DNA of 64,000 nt from Streptomyces sp. PKU-EA00015 (GTDB lineage Bacteria > Actinomycetota > Actinomycetes > Streptomycetales > Streptomycetaceae): contig NZ_JABZEE010000015.1 of the NCBI RefSeq assembly GCF_013387495.1, positions 1 to 64,000 on the forward strand. Reading direction: 5' to 3'. Below the pieces are notes generated by a model, which had not been told where the DNA came from, did not search any database, and was given only the letters and a program-made list of their open reading frames with translations. Both the position numbers and the translations under genes were made by a program. This document shows positions 16,447 to 24,536 of this stretch, one piece after another (the stretch's first letter is position 1; each line of letters starts with the position of its first letter).

Positions 16447-17538
16447 GTGTCCGTCAGCATGTCCCCGTCCGCGGCCACCGCCGCGCCGGCTCCGCCCGTC
16501 CCGCGGCGCATACCGGCCCCGCCGCTCGCCGGCACACTCGCCGCCCTCCTTCTCCTCTCACTCGTGTGCGCGGTCGGCCTCGGAGCCTCGGACCTGACGT
16601 GGGGCCAGGTGCTGCACCTGCTGCGGGCCGGGCTGACCGGCGGCACCATACGGGCCGACGAACAGTCCGCCTACGCCATCGTGTGGCACATCCGGTTGCC
16701 CCGAACCGTCCTGGCGGCGGTCGTGGGCGCCGGCCTGGCCACCGTCGGTGTGGCCGTACAGGCCATGGTGCGCAACGCGCTCGCCGACCCGTTCGTGCTC
16801 GGCATCTCCTCCGGGGCGGCAGTCGGGGCCAACGCGGTGATCCTCCTGGGGGCGTTCTCCGTACTGGGCATGTGGGCGCTGCCGGTCTCCGCGTTCGGCT
16901 CGGCGCTGGCGGCCATGGTCCTGGTGTACGCGGCGGCGCGCAGTGCACACGGCCTGACGCCGCTGCGGCTGGTGCTGACCGGTACGGCGATGAGTTACGG
17001 CTTCTCGGCCGTCACCACCCTCATGGTGTTCAGTGCCGACCGTGGCGAAGCCGCCCGGTCGGCGATGATGTGGCTGCTCGGCAGCCTGGGCGGGGCGACC
17101 TGGGGCTCGGTGCCGGTCGCGGCCGCCACCGTGCTCGCCGGGGCGGTCCATCTCGCCCTGTCGGCGGGGCGGCTCAACGCCCTTGCCATGGGGGACGAGA
17201 CGGCCGCCGCACTGGGCGTGGACGCCCGACGGCTGCGCCGGGAACTGTTCGTCGTGACGGCCGCCGTCACCGGGACCGTGGTGGCGGTGAGCGGGGCGAT
17301 CGGATTCGTCGGCCTGATGGTGCCGCACCTCGTACGGATGGTGGTGGGCGCCGACCACCGGCAGGTGCTCGCCGTGACACCGCTCGCGGGAGCGGTGCTG
17401 CTGGTCTGGGTGGACGTCGTCTCCCGGACGGTGCTCGCCCCGGCGGAGGTGCCGGTGGGCGTCGTCACGGCCGTCGTGGGCGTGCCCTGCTTCCTGCTGC
17501 TGATGCGCCGCCGCGGCTACGCGTTCGGGGGCCGCTGA
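16447..17538 (+). CDS. FecCD/BtuC-type ABC transporter permease
   Basis: A 363-residue membrane protein with about nine to ten hydrophobic segments, of the iron-siderophore/cobalamin permease family. The family signature of an N-terminal WHIRLPRTVLAAVVGAGLA followed by VQAMVRNALADPFVLGISSG is intact, and the coupling region near the C-terminus reads GFVGLMVPHLVRMVVG. GTG 16447 has AAGGA eight bases upstream. The stop overlaps the ATPase start by one base (TGATG), so translation is coupled. A cobalamin riboswitch lies upstream, pointing to a corrinoid rather than an iron chelate as substrate. Confidence 0.9.
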   Translation: MSVSMSPSAATAAPAPPVPRRIPAPPLAGTLAALLLLSLVCAVGLGASDLTWGQVLHLLRAGLTGGTIRADEQSAYAIVWHIRLPRTVLAAVVGAGLATVGVAVQAMVRNALADPFVLGISSGAAVGANAVILLGAFSVLGMWALPVSAFGSALAAMVLVYAAARSAHGLTPLRLVLTGTAMSYGFSAVTTLMVFSADRGEAARSAMMWLLGSLGGATWGSVPVAAATVLAGAVHLALSAGRLNALAMGDETAAALGVDARRLRRELFVVTAAVTGTVVAVSGAIGFVGLMVPHLVRMVVGADHRQVLAVTPLAGAVLLVWVDVVSRTVLAPAEVPVGVVTAVVGVPCFLLLMRRRGYAFGGR

Positions 17539-18365
17539 TGCGTGTCGACATCGAGGACCTGTCGGTCGACGTCGCGGGCGCCCGCCTCGTCCGGGACATC
17601 ACCCTGCACGCCGCTCCCGGCCAGGTCGTCGGCCTCGTCGGGCCGAACGGCAGCGGCAAGTCGACCCTGCTGCGCTGCGTGTACCGGGCGCTGCGTCCCG
17701 CGGCCGGCACCGTGCGCCTGGACGGCGAGGACCTGCACGCCATGGACGCGCGCGCCGGCGCCCGCCGGCTCGCCGCACTGCCGCAGGAGTCGTCGGCCGA
17801 GTTCGATTTCACGGTGGCCCAGGTGGTGGAGATGGGGCGCCTGCCGCACCGGCGCGGCCCGGTCCCGGGCGGTCGCACATCCCCGGACGACGCCCGGATC
17901 TGCCGCGACGCCCTCACCAGGGTCGGCGCGGCTCACCTCGCGGAACGGTCCTTCCTGTCCCTGTCCGGCGGTGAGAGGCAGCGCGTCCTGATCGCCCGCG
18001 CGCTGGCCCAGCAGCCCCGTGTGCTCGTGCTCGACGAGCCGACCAACCACCTCGACATCGCCCAGCAGTTGGACGTCCTGTCGCTGGTGCGGGCCTGCGG
18101 GTCTTCCTGGACCGAGTCCGGGGGCGGACCGACCGTACTGACCGCCCTGCACGACCTGAACCTGGCGGCGGGCCACTGCGATGTGCTGTATGTGATCGCG
18201 CACGGCCGCATCGTCGCCTCCGGACCGCCGGACGACGTCCTGGCTCCCGAGCTGCTGGCCGACGTCTTCGGGGTGCGCGCACACCGCGTACGGCATCCGG
18301 TGACGGACGCCGTGCAACTGCTGTTCGACCGCATCGCCCGCCCCGACGACCTGCCCGCTTCCTGA
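17538..18365 (+). CDS. BtuD/FecE-type ABC transporter ATP-binding protein
   Basis: A 275-residue ATPase. Walker A GPNGSGKST (about residues 34-42), Q-loop LPQESSAEF, signature LSGGERQR, Walker B VLVLDEPTNHLD and the switch His in ALHDLNLAAGHCD are all intact. It powers the preceding permease, with which it overlaps by one base, and is read under the same riboswitch. Confidence 0.93.
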   Translation: MRVDIEDLSVDVAGARLVRDITLHAAPGQVVGLVGPNGSGKSTLLRCVYRALRPAAGTVRLDGEDLHAMDARAGARRLAALPQESSAEFDFTVAQVVEMGRLPHRRGPVPGGRTSPDDARICRDALTRVGAAHLAERSFLSLSGGERQRVLIARALAQQPRVLVLDEPTNHLDIAQQLDVLSLVRACGSSWTESGGGPTVLTALHDLNLAAGHCDVLYVIAHGRIVASGPPDDVLAPELLADVFGVRAHRVRHPVTDAVQLLFDRIARPDDLPAS

Positions 18366-18416
18366 GCTGAGACGAACGTCCTCGGCTTCCCCGTACCCCT
18401 GCCGATGAGGAGCACC

Positions 18417-19421
18417 ATGGTCCCCGCCCTGCGACGCGCGGCCCTCGCCACCGCGCTCACCCTGAGTCTGACGGCGTGCGGCGCGCATGTCGCACCGACG
18501 CCCCAGGCGAAGGGCAACGGCCCGGTCACCCTGACCAACTGCGGTCGCCAGGTGACGTACGACAAGGTCCCCGAACGGGTGGTCACCAACGACGTGGGCA
18601 TCACCGAGATCATGCTCGCTCTCGGCCTGGAGGACCGGATGGCCGGCTTCGTCATGCCGGACGACAAGGGCGACCTGACCGGCGTTCCCTGGAAAACCGG
18701 CTACGACAAGGTGACGTGGCTCTCCAAGGACCGGATCACCAAGGAGGTCGTCCTGAACGCCCGTGCCGACCTGGTCTTCGCGGGCTGGAACTACGGCTTC
18801 GGCGAGGAGAACGGCCTGACACCGGACGCACTGCGCAAGGTCGGCATCAGCTCGTACGTCCTCACCGAGTCCTGCCGCAACGGCCGCGACAAGGCGCGGG
18901 GCATCATGCCGCCCCTGGAGGCGCTCTACACCGATCTCAGCAACCTCGGGAAGCTCTTCGGCGTGGAGGATCGGGCGCGGAAGCTCATCGCGGACTTCCG
19001 CCGGCAGATCGGCGCCACCGAGGCGAAGGCGCCCGAGGGGGCGGACCGGCCGACGGTCTTCCTCTACGACAGCGGCGAGGACAAGCCCTTCACGTCCGGC
19101 CGCTTCGCCGCGCCGGACGACATCATCACCAAGGCCGGCGGCGACCACATCATGAAGGACCTGAAGGACTCGTGGACGACGGTGGGTTGGGAAACCGTCG
19201 TCCAGCGCGACCCCGACGTCATCGTGGTCAACGACTACGGCGACACCACCGCGGAGCAGAAGAAGAACTTCCTGCTCTCCTACCCGCCGCTCGCCCAGGT
19301 GTCGGCGGTCGAGCACCGGCGCATCTTTGTGCTGGACTACGTCGACCTGGTGGAAAGCCCCCGTAATCCGGCGGCCGTCGCGGCACTCGGCGCCTACCTG
19401 CGGTCGGTGACGCCTCGCTGA
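18417..19421 (+). CDS. Periplasmic-binding lipoprotein of the BtuF/FecB type
   Basis: A 334-residue extracellular solute-binding protein. The signal peptide ends in LTAC, so the mature protein is lipid-anchored. Class III binding fold: N-terminal lobe RQVTYDKVPERVVTNDVGIT, linker helix around PLEALYTDLSNLGKLFGVED, C-terminal lobe ending VAALGAYLRS. ATG 18417 has AGGAG upstream; ATG 18405 is possible. Relatives of this transporter are often labelled a proposed F420-0 importer, but the cobalamin riboswitch upstream favours a corrinoid. It is the third gene of the riboswitch operon. Confidence 0.88.
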   Translation: MVPALRRAALATALTLSLTACGAHVAPTPQAKGNGPVTLTNCGRQVTYDKVPERVVTNDVGITEIMLALGLEDRMAGFVMPDDKGDLTGVPWKTGYDKVTWLSKDRITKEVVLNARADLVFAGWNYGFGEENGLTPDALRKVGISSYVLTESCRNGRDKARGIMPPLEALYTDLSNLGKLFGVEDRARKLIADFRRQIGATEAKAPEGADRPTVFLYDSGEDKPFTSGRFAAPDDIITKAGGDHIMKDLKDSWTTVGWETVVQRDPDVIVVNDYGDTTAEQKKNFLLSYPPLAQVSAVEHRRIFVLDYVDLVESPRNPAAVAALGAYLRSVTPR

Positions 19422-19466
19422 GACCGGCTGTGTGCCCCCGGCCGGGCCGGCCCTGTCCCCTCGTCG

Positions 19467-20141
19467 TCAGGCGCCCGGGTCGAGCCGTACGCAGCACCGG
19501 TCCGGGGTGGGGGCGAGGCGGGCCGTGAGGGTCTCCTCGCCGAGCCCGTGCAGCATGCCGCGCAGCAGGTGCAGGTTCATGCCGCACACCGTCTCGGTGT
19601 GGGCGCGTGCCAGGGCGTGGAAGGGGCAGTTGGCGAGAGTGATGGCGTCGCCCTCGCGACGCGGCTCGAAGCCGTACCGCTCCAGCAGGTCGAGGACACC
19701 GGTGTTGTCGTCCTGCTCGCCCAGCTGCGTGCCCAGTTCCTCTGCCTTGCGGTGCAGCACGGTCCGTACGGGCTCGCCGGTCGCCGCGGACTCCTCCACG
19801 GCCTGGGCCAGCAGCCGTCCGGCCAGCTCGTAGCGCCGGTCCGGCAGGCTGACGGCGACCTGTTTCGCCGAGCGCCGGTAGAGCTTGGCCGGCCTGCCCG
19901 CGCCCGGTCCCGCCCGACCGCTGCGGCGCTCGTAGACCACGTCGAGCAGCGATTCGTCGGCCAGCCGGTCCAGATGGAACGCCGCGGTCTGCCGCGCGAG
20001 GCCCAGGGCCGTCGCGGCCTCGTCCCGGCTGACCGGGTCCGACTGCCGTACCACATGGTCGTACAGCCTCCTGCGGGTCGGCTCGTCGAGCGCGGCGATG
20101 GCGGAGACGTCGGCGTCGCGTGCTTCCTGCGGTGCGTCCAC
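19467..20141 (-). CDS. ArsR-like HTH regulator with Cys cluster
   Basis: About 224 residues. The N-terminal winged helix (ALDEPTRRRLYDHVVRQ, then SRDEAATALGLARQTAAFHL) is followed by a C-terminal domain with Cys in CPFHALA, VCGMN and PDRCC. This matches the layout of SufR-like and related iron-sulfur regulators, where spaced Cys bind a cluster. GTG 20141 is chosen because the frame upstream runs through the promoter region and would otherwise need a TTG at 20198. It is divergent from the DoxX-like gene, with interlocked promoters and an inverted repeat between them. Confidence 0.8.
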   Translation of the reverse strand: MDAPQEARDADVSAIAALDEPTRRRLYDHVVRQSDPVSRDEAATALGLARQTAAFHLDRLADESLLDVVYERRSGRAGPGAGRPAKLYRRSAKQVAVSLPDRRYELAGRLLAQAVEESAATGEPVRTVLHRKAEELGTQLGEQDDNTGVLDLLERYGFEPRREGDAITLANCPFHALARAHTETVCGMNLHLLRGMLHGLGEETLTARLAPTPDRCCVRLDPGA

Positions 20142-20166
20142 GTCACCAGTGTAAAACCCATCGCCA

Positions 20167-20218
20167 TTGACTAAAGAACGAGGCCCTTCTATCGTCAATA
20201 ACAGTTGTCGATAGAAGG
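20167..20218. promoter_or_regulatory. Interlocked divergent promoters with inverted repeat
   Basis: Plus strand: TTGACT (20167-20172), 17 bases, TATCGT (20190-20195). Minus strand: TTGACG (20198-20193), 17 bases, TTTAGT (20175-20170). Each -35 box overlaps the other gene's -10 box, so the two promoters cannot be filled together. A 10-base inverted repeat CCTTCTATCG/CGATAGAAGG (20185-20194 and 20209-20218) spans the plus promoter and the ribosome site at 20215. It is a likely operator of the ArsR-like regulator. Confidence 0.6.
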
Positions 20219-20225
20219 AGGCATC

Positions 20226-20663
20226 ATGTCATCCGCAGACACCACCCCCCGGTCCGGCACCGCCCGGCGGCGCGCGCTCACCGACCCGGGCTACCAGGCA
20301 TTTCTGATCCTGCGCACCGGATTCACGGTGGCGCCGGTGCTGTTCGGGCTGGACAAGTTCGCCAACCTGCTCGTGGACTGGCCCGCCTACCTGGCGCCGT
20401 GGATCGACGACCTCGCGCCGGGCAGCGCCCAGGCCGCGATGTACGCGGTGGGGGTCATCGAGATCGTCGCAGGCGTCGTCGTCGCCCTGGCCCCGCGCTT
20501 CGGGGGCTGGCTGGTGGCCGGCTGGCTGGCGGGCATCATCGTCAACCTGCTGACCATTCCGGGCCACTACGACATCGCGCTGCGCGACTTCGGCCTGCTG
20601 CTCGGCGCGGTCGCGCTGGCAAGGCTCGCCCAGCGGTACCACGGCGACGGGCAGGGGCGCTGA
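20226..20663 (+). CDS. DoxX-like membrane protein
   Basis: A 145-residue protein with about four hydrophobic segments (FLILRTGFTVAPVLFGLDKF; AAMYAVGVIEIVAGVVVAL; GWLVAGWLAGIIVNLL; DFGLLLGAVALARLA). It is of the DoxX/small integral membrane type, linked in some bacteria to thiol or redox stress. ATG 20226 follows AAGGAGG. It is divergent from a Cys-containing regulator, which probably represses it through the inverted repeat that overlaps its promoter and ribosome site. Confidence 0.75.
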   Translation: MSSADTTPRSGTARRRALTDPGYQAFLILRTGFTVAPVLFGLDKFANLLVDWPAYLAPWIDDLAPGSAQAAMYAVGVIEIVAGVVVALAPRFGGWLVAGWLAGIIVNLLTIPGHYDIALRDFGLLLGAVALARLAQRYHGDGQGR

Positions 20664-20674
20664 CGCGCCACCGC

Positions 20675-20704
20675 GTCCGCGGGCCCCGAAGAGGTCCCGC
20701 GGAC
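20675..20704. terminator. Hairpin between convergent genes
   Basis: GTCCGCGGG and CCCGCGGAC (nine-base arms, 12-base loop) lie between the ends of the DoxX-like and SRPBCC genes. Usable in both directions. Confidence 0.6.
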
Positions 20705-20718
20705 CGGTCGCCGGTGGC

Positions 20719-21681
20719 TCACTCTTCGTCCTCGTCCTCCTCCTCGTACCCTTCCTCGTCCTCGTATCCCTCCTCGTCCTCGCCTTCCTCGGCTTCCTCC
20801 TCGCCGTACGCGCCCTCGGCCTCCGCGTCCTCGTCCTCGTGTGCGGCCGCTTCCTCCTCTTCCTCCACAGCCTCCTCGTGGGTCCGCACCACCTCGCCGT
20901 CACGGATCTCGCCGCGCCAGCCCTCCGGCTCCTCCTCGGTGAGAGTGACGTAGCGCTGGAAGTTCTTGAAATCGAGGCGCAGGCGCCGTCCTTGGGCGCG
21001 CCAGAGGTTGCCGGTCTTCTCGAAGAACCCGGCGGGGTAGTACTCGACGACGAGGACGATGCGCGTCAGGCTCGGGGCGAGTTCGTGGAACGTCACGCAG
21101 CCGCGGGTCGTGCCTTTGGCGCCCTCGGAGGTCCACATGATCCGGTCGTCCGGCACCTGCTCCTGGACGGTGGCCTTCCAGCCGCGGGTCGACGGGCCCA
21201 CTTTGACCTTCCAGTCGCTCGTCGTCTCGTCGCCCTGGGACACGCTGCGCACACCCTTGGTGAAGCTGCTGAACTGCTCGTACTGGGTCCAGTGGTCGTA
21301 CGCGGTGCGGACCGGTACGCCGACGTCCAGCGCCTCGACGATGTTCATCACCTTGGTGCTGCCCGACTTGCGGCCCTTTCCGCCGCCACCACCGGTGATG
21401 TCCTTCGCCTTTCCGACGACGTTGTCCTTGACGCTCTTGAACTTCTCGCCGACCAGGGCCTTCAGCGGGGAGTCCCCCTGGAACACGCGCAGACCCGCTC
21501 GGGGCAGAGGGCCGCCGTTCTCGGCCACGTCCAGGAGCTGGTCCGTCAGACCCGCCAGTTTGTCGCCCGCTTTGCCCGCCAGGACCTCCACCTGCGCACT
21601 GAGGTGGTCGATCAGTTCGTCACGCAACAGCTCCAGCCCCGAGGCTTCGCCGCGGCCGGTGTCGCGATCTGTGGTGGCCAT
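20719..21681 (-). CDS. SRPBCC family protein of gas vesicle locus (GvpZ-like)
   Basis: A 320-residue protein in three parts. An N-terminal helical region (residues 1-80) is followed by a Gly/Lys linker. A polyketide-cyclase/START-type SRPBCC domain follows (about 105-250; VMNIVEALDVGVPVRTAYDH, later MWTSEGAKGTTRGCVTFHEL). The C-terminal 60 residues are almost all Glu and Asp with Tyr-Glu-Asp-Glu repeats. The layout and its place at a gas vesicle cluster suggest the accessory protein called GvpZ in Streptomyces, but I infer this from context. The acidic tail is likely disordered and could act as a chaperone-like shield. ATG 21681. Confidence 0.75.
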   Translation of the reverse strand: MATTDRDTGRGEASGLELLRDELIDHLSAQVEVLAGKAGDKLAGLTDQLLDVAENGGPLPRAGLRVFQGDSPLKALVGEKFKSVKDNVVGKAKDITGGGGGKGRKSGSTKVMNIVEALDVGVPVRTAYDHWTQYEQFSSFTKGVRSVSQGDETTSDWKVKVGPSTRGWKATVQEQVPDDRIMWTSEGAKGTTRGCVTFHELAPSLTRIVLVVEYYPAGFFEKTGNLWRAQGRRLRLDFKNFQRYVTLTEEEPEGWRGEIRDGEVVRTHEEAVEEEEEAAAHEDEDAEAEGAYGEEEAEEGEDEEGYEDEEGYEEEDEDEE

Positions 21682-21685
21682 GGCC

Positions 21686-22492
21686 CTACCTCCGTCGCGT
21701 CGCCGTCTTCTTGGCTGTCGTCTTCTTGGCGGTCGCCTTCTTCGCAGGGGCCTTCTTCGCTGCGGTCCTCTTGGCGGGCGCCCTCTTCGCCGCCGTCTTC
21801 TTCGCAGGGGCCTTCTTGGCCGCGGCCTTCTTCGCGGGGGTCTTTTTCGCCGCCGCTTTCTTCGCGGGCGCCTGCTTCTTCGCGGCCTGCCTGGCCGGCG
21901 CCGCTGTCTTCTTCCGGCCGGCCGGCGCCGCCGTCTTCTTCCTGCGGGCCGGCGTCCTCGGGCGGCCCTCCTCGGCTGCGCTCGTGCGGCGACGCTTCCG
22001 CGGCCGCTCCTCTTCTTCCTCTTCCTCTTCCTCTTCCTCGGCTTCCGGTTCCTCCGCGCCCTCCTCCTCTTCTTCTTCCTCCTCGGCTTCCGGCTCCTCC
22101 TCGCCCTCGAGCTCTTCCTCGGCTTCGGGCTGTTCCTCCTCGCGCCCCTCGATCTCTTCCTCTTCGGCTTCTTCCTCCGGTTCCACGAGCCGGAGAGTGC
22201 GTTCGTGGAGCGAGTCGGCGAGGTCGGCGAGCTTGCGGTCGGCGGACGCCGTCAAGGCCTTGCGGCCGGCGTCGAGGGCCTCGCCCCGCACCTGATCCTT
22301 CAACTGCGCGACCTGCGGGATGTCGCCGAGCTGGCGCAGTCCCTGGGTGACGAGCTGCCGAGGGTCCAGCCCGAAGCGGCGGCCCGCGAGGTAGGTCGCC
22401 ACCCCGAAGGCGAGGCGTCCCTTCTTCGCCCGCCCGAGCACGTATCCACCTGCCATGGCGGCCGCGACGGCCATCTTGTTCATGTCTTTCAT
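21686..22492 (-). CDS. Glu-rich / Lys-Ala-rich block protein of gas vesicle locus (GvpY-like)
   Basis: A 268-residue protein with three blocks. Residues 1-110 hold a short hydrophobic segment (MAVAAAMAGGYVLGRAKKGR) and a helix. Residues about 110-170 are nearly pure Glu with occasional Ala and Pro. The last 90 residues are repeats of the AKKxAAKKAPAKK type, like the tail of eukaryotic histone H1 and Streptomyces HupS. One chain thus carries a strongly negative and a strongly positive arm. It lies four bases upstream of the SRPBCC gene in the same operon and is divergent from gvpO. Its role in gas vesicle formation is inferred from position. Confidence 0.75.
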   Translation of the reverse strand: MKDMNKMAVAAAMAGGYVLGRAKKGRLAFGVATYLAGRRFGLDPRQLVTQGLRQLGDIPQVAQLKDQVRGEALDAGRKALTASADRKLADLADSLHERTLRLVEPEEEAEEEEIEGREEEQPEAEEELEGEEEPEAEEEEEEEEGAEEPEAEEEEEEEEEEERPRKRRRTSAAEEGRPRTPARRKKTAAPAGRKKTAAPARQAAKKQAPAKKAAAKKTPAKKAAAKKAPAKKTAAKRAPAKRTAAKKAPAKKATAKKTTAKKTATRRR

Positions 22493-22736
22493 CGGCTGGT
22501 CCCTTCGGAGAGGCGAGAGACGGCCGGGAGCCAACAGCCCTTGCACGGGCCACGATTGAACCGAGCAGGCCCCCTGGGGCCTTCACCTGGCCGTGCGCAG
22601 GGCCGGACCGACGGCGACCGCCGGTTCACCCGCTGCTACCGGCCGGGTTTTTCGATGGGGTAAGAGACATCCCTATATGATGAAATTGTATGTTTCTGTC
22701 AGGCGTATGGCTTCCGCTCCGAGCGTCGGGGAGATC
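22493..22736 (+). promoter_or_regulatory. Divergent gas vesicle control region with A/T-rich promoter-like island
   Basis: The 244 bases between the divergent operons contain one conspicuously A/T-rich stretch at about 22674-22698, including TATATGATGAAATTG. TATGAT there is a good -10 hexamer for the gvpO operon. GGTTTTTCGATGGGG lies just upstream, which could match a stress sigma factor -35 (GTTT type). No clear palindrome was seen. Confidence 0.4.
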
Positions 22737-23027
22737 ATGGCTCCTGAACAACCTGCCGAAGGCCGCTCACCCGGCGTGGTCCACGCCATGCGAGCCGCGG
22801 CCCAACAACTCCAGGAGCTGCTCGGCCGCACACCGGAGTCGGTCTCCGCGATCCAGCCCACGTCCGACGGCTGGGAGGCGCGGGTCGAGGTCCTGGAGCT
22901 GGAGCGGATCCCCGAGACCACGAGCGTGATGGCGAGTTACCGCGTCACACTGGACGAGGAGGGCAACCTGCTCGGCTACGAGAAGACCCGACGCTACACC
23001 CGAGGGCACATCGACCGGGACGGCTGA
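22737..23027 (+). CDS. gvpO: Gas vesicle protein GvpO
   Basis: A 96-residue soluble protein with the GvpO core: [59 protein letters not shown] and a final RRYTRG. ATG 22737 gives the usual short N-terminal tail, though its ribosome site GGGGAG is close (three bases). Earlier in-frame ATGs at 22707 and 22680 would fall in the A/T-rich promoter island. First gene of the plus-strand gvp operon, 31 bases before gvpA. Confidence 0.9.
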   Translation: MAPEQPAEGRSPGVVHAMRAAAQQLQELLGRTPESVSAIQPTSDGWEARVEVLELERIPETTSVMASYRVTLDEEGNLLGYEKTRRYTRGHIDRDG

Positions 23028-23058
23028 GAGCTCTCATCAGCCCGCGAAGGGAGGCACC

Positions 23059-23526
23059 ATGACCATGGTGCCGCAAGGCGGCGGCAGCATTTCCAGAGGC
23101 GGCACGGGCAGCCTCTACGACGTTCTCGACCTCATTCTCGATCGCGGTCTCGTGATCGACGTCTTCGTCCGCGTCTCTCTGGTGGGAATCGAGATCCTCA
23201 AGATCGACGCCCGCGTCGTCGTCGCCAGCGTGGACACGTACCTGCGCTTCGCCGAGGCGTGCAACCGCCTTGATCTGGAGACCGGAAGGAAGGCACCGAC
23301 CCAGCTGACCGACATCGTCGGCGACTCGGTGGAAAGCGGTGCCAAGGGCAAGTCCAAGGGTGCCCTGACCGGCGCGGTCGAAGCGGTCACCGACTCCCTG
23401 AAAGGCGTGACCGAACGTGACGAGGGCGAGGAGGAGGACGAGGAGAAGGAGCCCGTCGAAAGGCGGCGGCCCGCCCGCCGCACCACCGCCCGTCGCACGA
23501 GGAGTTCGCCGCGCGAGAGGGAATGA
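23059..23526 (+). CDS. gvpA: Gas vesicle structural protein GvpA
   Basis: A 155-residue protein. The N-terminal half is the canonical shell subunit: a beta-hairpin flanked by helices with the family core [20 protein letters not shown], continuing [20 protein letters not shown] and [15 protein letters not shown]. The C-terminal 80 residues are a long polar extension ending in Glu and then Arg clusters. Such tails are seen in Streptomyces GvpA but not in the 70-residue cyanobacterial or archaeal GvpA. It should form the rib wall of the gas vesicle if assembly occurs. It precedes gvpF by three bases. Confidence 0.95.
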   Translation: MTMVPQGGGSISRGGTGSLYDVLDLILDRGLVIDVFVRVSLVGIEILKIDARVVVASVDTYLRFAEACNRLDLETGRKAPTQLTDIVGDSVESGAKGKSKGALTGAVEAVTDSLKGVTERDEGEEEDEEKEPVERRRPARRTTARRTRSSPRERE

Positions 23527-23529
23527 GCC

Positions 23530-24243
23530 ATGGCCGTTTACATCTACTCCATCACCGGCAAGCAGCACCCGGTCCGGCTCGATGGTCTCGAGGGCGTCGG
23601 TGACCCGCCTGCCCGGCTGCGCACCGTGACCGGTGGAACGCTGTGCGCAGTGGTCAGTGACGCGCCGGACGACCTGCGTCCCAAGCGCCGCGACATCAGC
23701 GCCCACCAGCGAGTCCAGGACCGGCTGATGGAGGACGGCACGGTGCTGCCGCTTCGGTTCGGCCTTCTGGCCCCGGACGACGAAGCCGTCCGCGGCGTAC
23801 TGGAGGAGCGCGCCGGGGAGTACACGGACAGGCTCAAGGCGTTGGAGGGCTGTGCCGAGTACAACCTGAAGGTGTCGCAGGACGAGGAAGCCCTGCTGCG
23901 CGAGATTCTGCTCGCGTCGGACACGGCCCGGGAACTCAACGACGAGATCCGCAGGGGCACGGCTGCCCCGGACGCGCAGGTACGCCTCGGTGAGCTGGTC
24001 GCCGGGGAGGTGCGGGCACGGCAGGAGGCACTGGCCTCGGGCGTGGTGGAGGCGCTCCGCCCGTTCGCCCGGGACCAGCAGCAGGCGCAGCCGACCGGCG
24101 AGGACTTCCTCAACATCTCCTTCCTCGTGCCGGGCGACCAGGAAGAGCTCTTCGTCACCACCGAGTTGAGCCTCGCCAATCAGATGGGAGAGGACGTCCA
24201 CTTCCGGCTCAACGGCCCCTTGCCCCCCTACAGCTTCGTCTGA
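23530..24243 (+). CDS. gvpF: Gas vesicle protein GvpF
   Basis: A 237-residue GvpL/GvpF family protein, a two-domain chaperone-like factor that binds GvpA during assembly. N-terminal MAVYIYSITGKQ and the LPLRFGLLAPDDEAVRG segment (VLPLRFG is the hallmark) are followed by helices. The C-terminal domain ends in VHFRLNGPLPPYSFV, the invariant PPYSF end of the family. Translation is probably coupled to gvpA, three bases upstream. Confidence 0.93.
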   Translation: MAVYIYSITGKQHPVRLDGLEGVGDPPARLRTVTGGTLCAVVSDAPDDLRPKRRDISAHQRVQDRLMEDGTVLPLRFGLLAPDDEAVRGVLEERAGEYTDRLKALEGCAEYNLKVSQDEEALLREILLASDTARELNDEIRRGTAAPDAQVRLGELVAGEVRARQEALASGVVEALRPFARDQQQAQPTGEDFLNISFLVPGDQEELFVTTELSLANQMGEDVHFRLNGPLPPYSFV

Positions 24244-24253
24244 AGGAATCGTC

Positions 24254-24505
24254 ATGGGAGTGTTCACCCAGCTCGCCACCCTGCCCCTCGCACCGGTTCG
24301 CGGCGTCGTGTGGGTCGTGGAGCGGGTTATGGAGGCCGCCGAGGACGAGTTCTACGACCCCGCGCCGGTGCAGCGCGAACTCGCGGAGCTGGAGCGGCAA
24401 CTCCTCGCCGGTGAGATCGACGAGGAGACGTTCGACCGGCGCGAGGACGAACTGCTCGACCGGCTGGAGGAGATCAGGGCCTACCGCGACGGTCTGCGGC
24501 CGTGA
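24254..24505 (+). CDS. gvpG: Gas vesicle protein GvpG
   Basis: An 83-residue GvpG. The family opening GVFTQLATLPLAPVRGVVWV is followed by a charged helical part (VQRELAELERQLLAGEIDEE) predicted to be a coiled coil. GvpG is an essential assembly factor that is thought to work with GvpF/L. Ten bases after gvpF. Confidence 0.92.
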   Translation: MGVFTQLATLPLAPVRGVVWVVERVMEAAEDEFYDPAPVQRELAELERQLLAGEIDEETFDRREDELLDRLEEIRAYRDGLRP

Positions 24506-24536
24506 CAGCACACAACGAGGGAACGAGGGCCTCACG

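Noticed and set aside
21711..22295. Short direct repeats around 21.7-22.2 kb as a CRISPR-like array
   Set aside because: The repetition comes from Glu and Lys-Ala codons of one gene; there are no uniform repeats with unique spacers.
20839..22350. Long plus-strand frames opposite the SRPBCC and block-protein genes, including one rich in Phe-Phe-Ala
   Set aside because: They arise as antisense of Glu- and Lys-rich codons (GAG/AAG read as CTC/CTT); no starts with ribosome sites.
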